Positions 36,336 to 37,355 of a DNA stretch of 37,355 bases are shown in pieces (position 1 is the first letter of the stretch; each line of letters starts with the position of its first letter). Source of the stretch: an uncultured Prochlorococcus sp. (GTDB lineage Bacteria > Cyanobacteriota > Cyanobacteriia > PCC-6307 > Cyanobiaceae); the NCBI GenBank assembly GCA_902576415.1, contig CACGVZ010000013.1:1-37355 (forward strand), read 5' to 3'. The position numbers and the translations under genes are program-made. The notes beneath the pieces are model-generated. The model was given only the letters and a program-made list of their open reading frames with translations. It was not told where the DNA came from and did not search any database.

Positions 36336-37106
36336 TCAATAATTTGATATTTCATCAATTGCTCTTATAGCAGCTGCTGCTGCTTCTTCTACATCTCCTT
36401 CTTTACCAGCTAAAGTTAACCTACCAAAAGCGCCAACTGCCTTTACATCAACAACAGTTATATTTGATGCTTTTTCTGCTTCATTTGCTGCTTTTAAGAC
36501 ATACCCAGCCGGTTCAGTTTCTAATATAAACATGCTCATTCCAGATTGAATCATTGATCCACTTCTATTTTGTCTATTTATTAATACAGCATGATCTGGA
36601 GTAATAGCCCTAATAACTTCTGTCCAACTTGTTGAAGGTTTGGTTCTTTTTCTAACTTCACTTCCAATAGCATCTAAAACAACATCCCCAGAATGTAAAA
36701 CAGTACTTTGATCTTTGTGATAAAGAGCAAGAGAGCCAAATGCTCTTTCAACAATCATCTGACCAAGCCTTACATTACTTGCTTTTAAGGCAATATCAGT
36801 GACTCTATGAACGGCCATCCCAGGTGAAACTTCCATCCAAAGGCATGAATCTCCAGGTATAGGTAAAAAACCTCTACTAACCGTCCCCATATATGCAGCT
36901 AATTGAGGTTGAAGAGAATCCAAAAAAACATATGTTCTCAACTCAATTTGCTCAACTTGACTTGCTTGTCTGGACACCAAAGACTTTTCTGAATCAGTTG
37001 TAATAAAACAGCTTGCTCCACTGGCCTGAGATTGCACCTCAGATCCTGTGACAAGAGAACTGCCTTTTTTCCGTTCCCCTCTGTTTAAACTAGAAGTTGG
37101 TTCCAT
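36336..37106 (-). CDS. csoS1D: Tandem-BMC gated shell protein CsoS1D
   Basis: A 256-residue protein with two BMC domains (about 56-150 and 157-256), forming pseudohexameric trimers that stack face to face with a gated pore. Glu120 and Arg121 (VERAFG) are the known gate residues. The 50-residue N-terminal extension is disordered and contains VTGSE (19-23) and Cys33, similar to the repeats of CsoS2. It has its own promoter region (37107-37202), separate from the main cso operon. Confidence 0.95.
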   Translation of the reverse strand: MEPTSSLNRGERKKGSSLVTGSEVQSQASGASCFITTDSEKSLVSRQASQVEQIELRTYVFLDSLQPQLAAYMGTVSRGFLPIPGDSCLWMEVSPGMAVHRVTDIALKASNVRLGQMIVERAFGSLALYHKDQSTVLHSGDVVLDAIGSEVRKRTKPSTSWTEVIRAITPDHAVLINRQNRSGSMIQSGMSMFILETEPAGYVLKAANEAEKASNITVVDVKAVGAFGRLTLAGKEGDVEEAAAAAIRAIDEISNY

Positions 37107-37202
37107 TCACGCGACTATAACGGATAATGGTTCGTTTTTCTATTAAATTTACTTGCATGCTTCCCACAAAACGATAATTTCAAGTAAAAGATATGTATTT
37201 TT

Positions 37203-37355
37203 ATGGGAACTTCTCAAAAAAAAGAACCAAATGTTTCTGGTACTGAAAAAGAATTAACTCCTGATCAAACTCTTGGATTAGTTAGCCTAAGCTTGATGCA
37301 AAAACTATCTCAGAAAGACCCATCTTTTAGTTGGTTAGAAGAAGATAAAATTGAA
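37203..37355 (+). CDS. Unrecognised gene, N-terminal fragment cut by the window end
   Basis: An open frame from the ATG at 37203 to the window end (51 codons). It reads MGTSQKKEPNVSGTEKELTP at the start and has a hydrophilic, disordered-looking N-terminus, then a helix (GLVSLSLMQKLSQK). It is divergent from csoS1D with 96 bp between. I do not recognise it. From memory, chlorophyll synthesis genes (chlL/chlB/chlN) lie on this side of csoS1D in other Prochlorococcus, but that is not visible here. Confidence 0.6.
   Translation, partial: MGTSQKKEPNVSGTEKELTPDQTLGLVSLSLMQKLSQKDPSFSWLEEDKIE

Overview
The window looks like chromosomal DNA of a high-light-type Prochlorococcus, a marine picocyanobacterium. 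The DNA is very AT-rich with short intergenic gaps. It carries a form IA RuBisCO inside an alpha-carboxysome (cso) locus, together with photosynthesis-related genes (plastocyanin petE, ndhL, ycf51-like, DUF3007, cyAbrB). Protein sequences throughout match cyanobacterial core families. I see no insertion sequence, phage gene, integrase, CRISPR array or rRNA, so this is ordinary backbone rather than a genomic island.

Layout. 84-1263: Ycf51-like membrane protein, DUF4332 protein and a small secreted protein. 1271-10379: CocE-type hydrolase, glgB, hemE, an extended SDR, petE and clpB, all on the + strand. 10429-13436: a divergent PTPS-like gene, then hisIE, a group 2 sigma factor, a DUF1232 protein and a small HTH protein. 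13666-17204: YciI-like, cyAbrB, then a minus-strand group of trpA, DUF3007, ndhL and tRNA-Leu(UAA), followed by pyrC. 17323-22446: a Ca2+/Na+ exchanger, glutathione reductase, a large GST-like protein and dnaA. 22605-28427: a TIGR04282/TIGR04283 glycosyltransferase pair, a hisG-ABC exporter-GNAT operon, a glyoxalase II-like MBL protein, RidA and a DUF3136 protein.

28434-37106 is the carboxysome locus, transcribed on the minus strand: csoS1, cbbL, cbbS, csoS2, csoSCA, csoS4A, csoS4B and an acRAF-like PCD-fold gene. csoS1D lies upstream, separated by rdgB on the opposite strand. Together these encode the hexamer shell, the pentamer caps, a gated tandem shell protein, the scaffold, the carbonic anhydrase, RuBisCO and a RuBisCO assembly factor. 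An unrecognised gene starts at 37203 and runs off the window.

The best leads are inside the cso locus. These are stem-loops in both RuBisCO-flanking gaps, a duplicated two-part motif in the 328-bp leader upstream of csoS1, a CsoS2-like VTG...C motif in the N-terminal tail of CsoS1D, and one CsoS2 middle repeat without its cysteine pair. Outside it, a perfect 10-bp inverted repeat precedes pyrC, and a PTPS-like enzyme has lost a zinc-ligand position. I found no entirely new multi-gene system.
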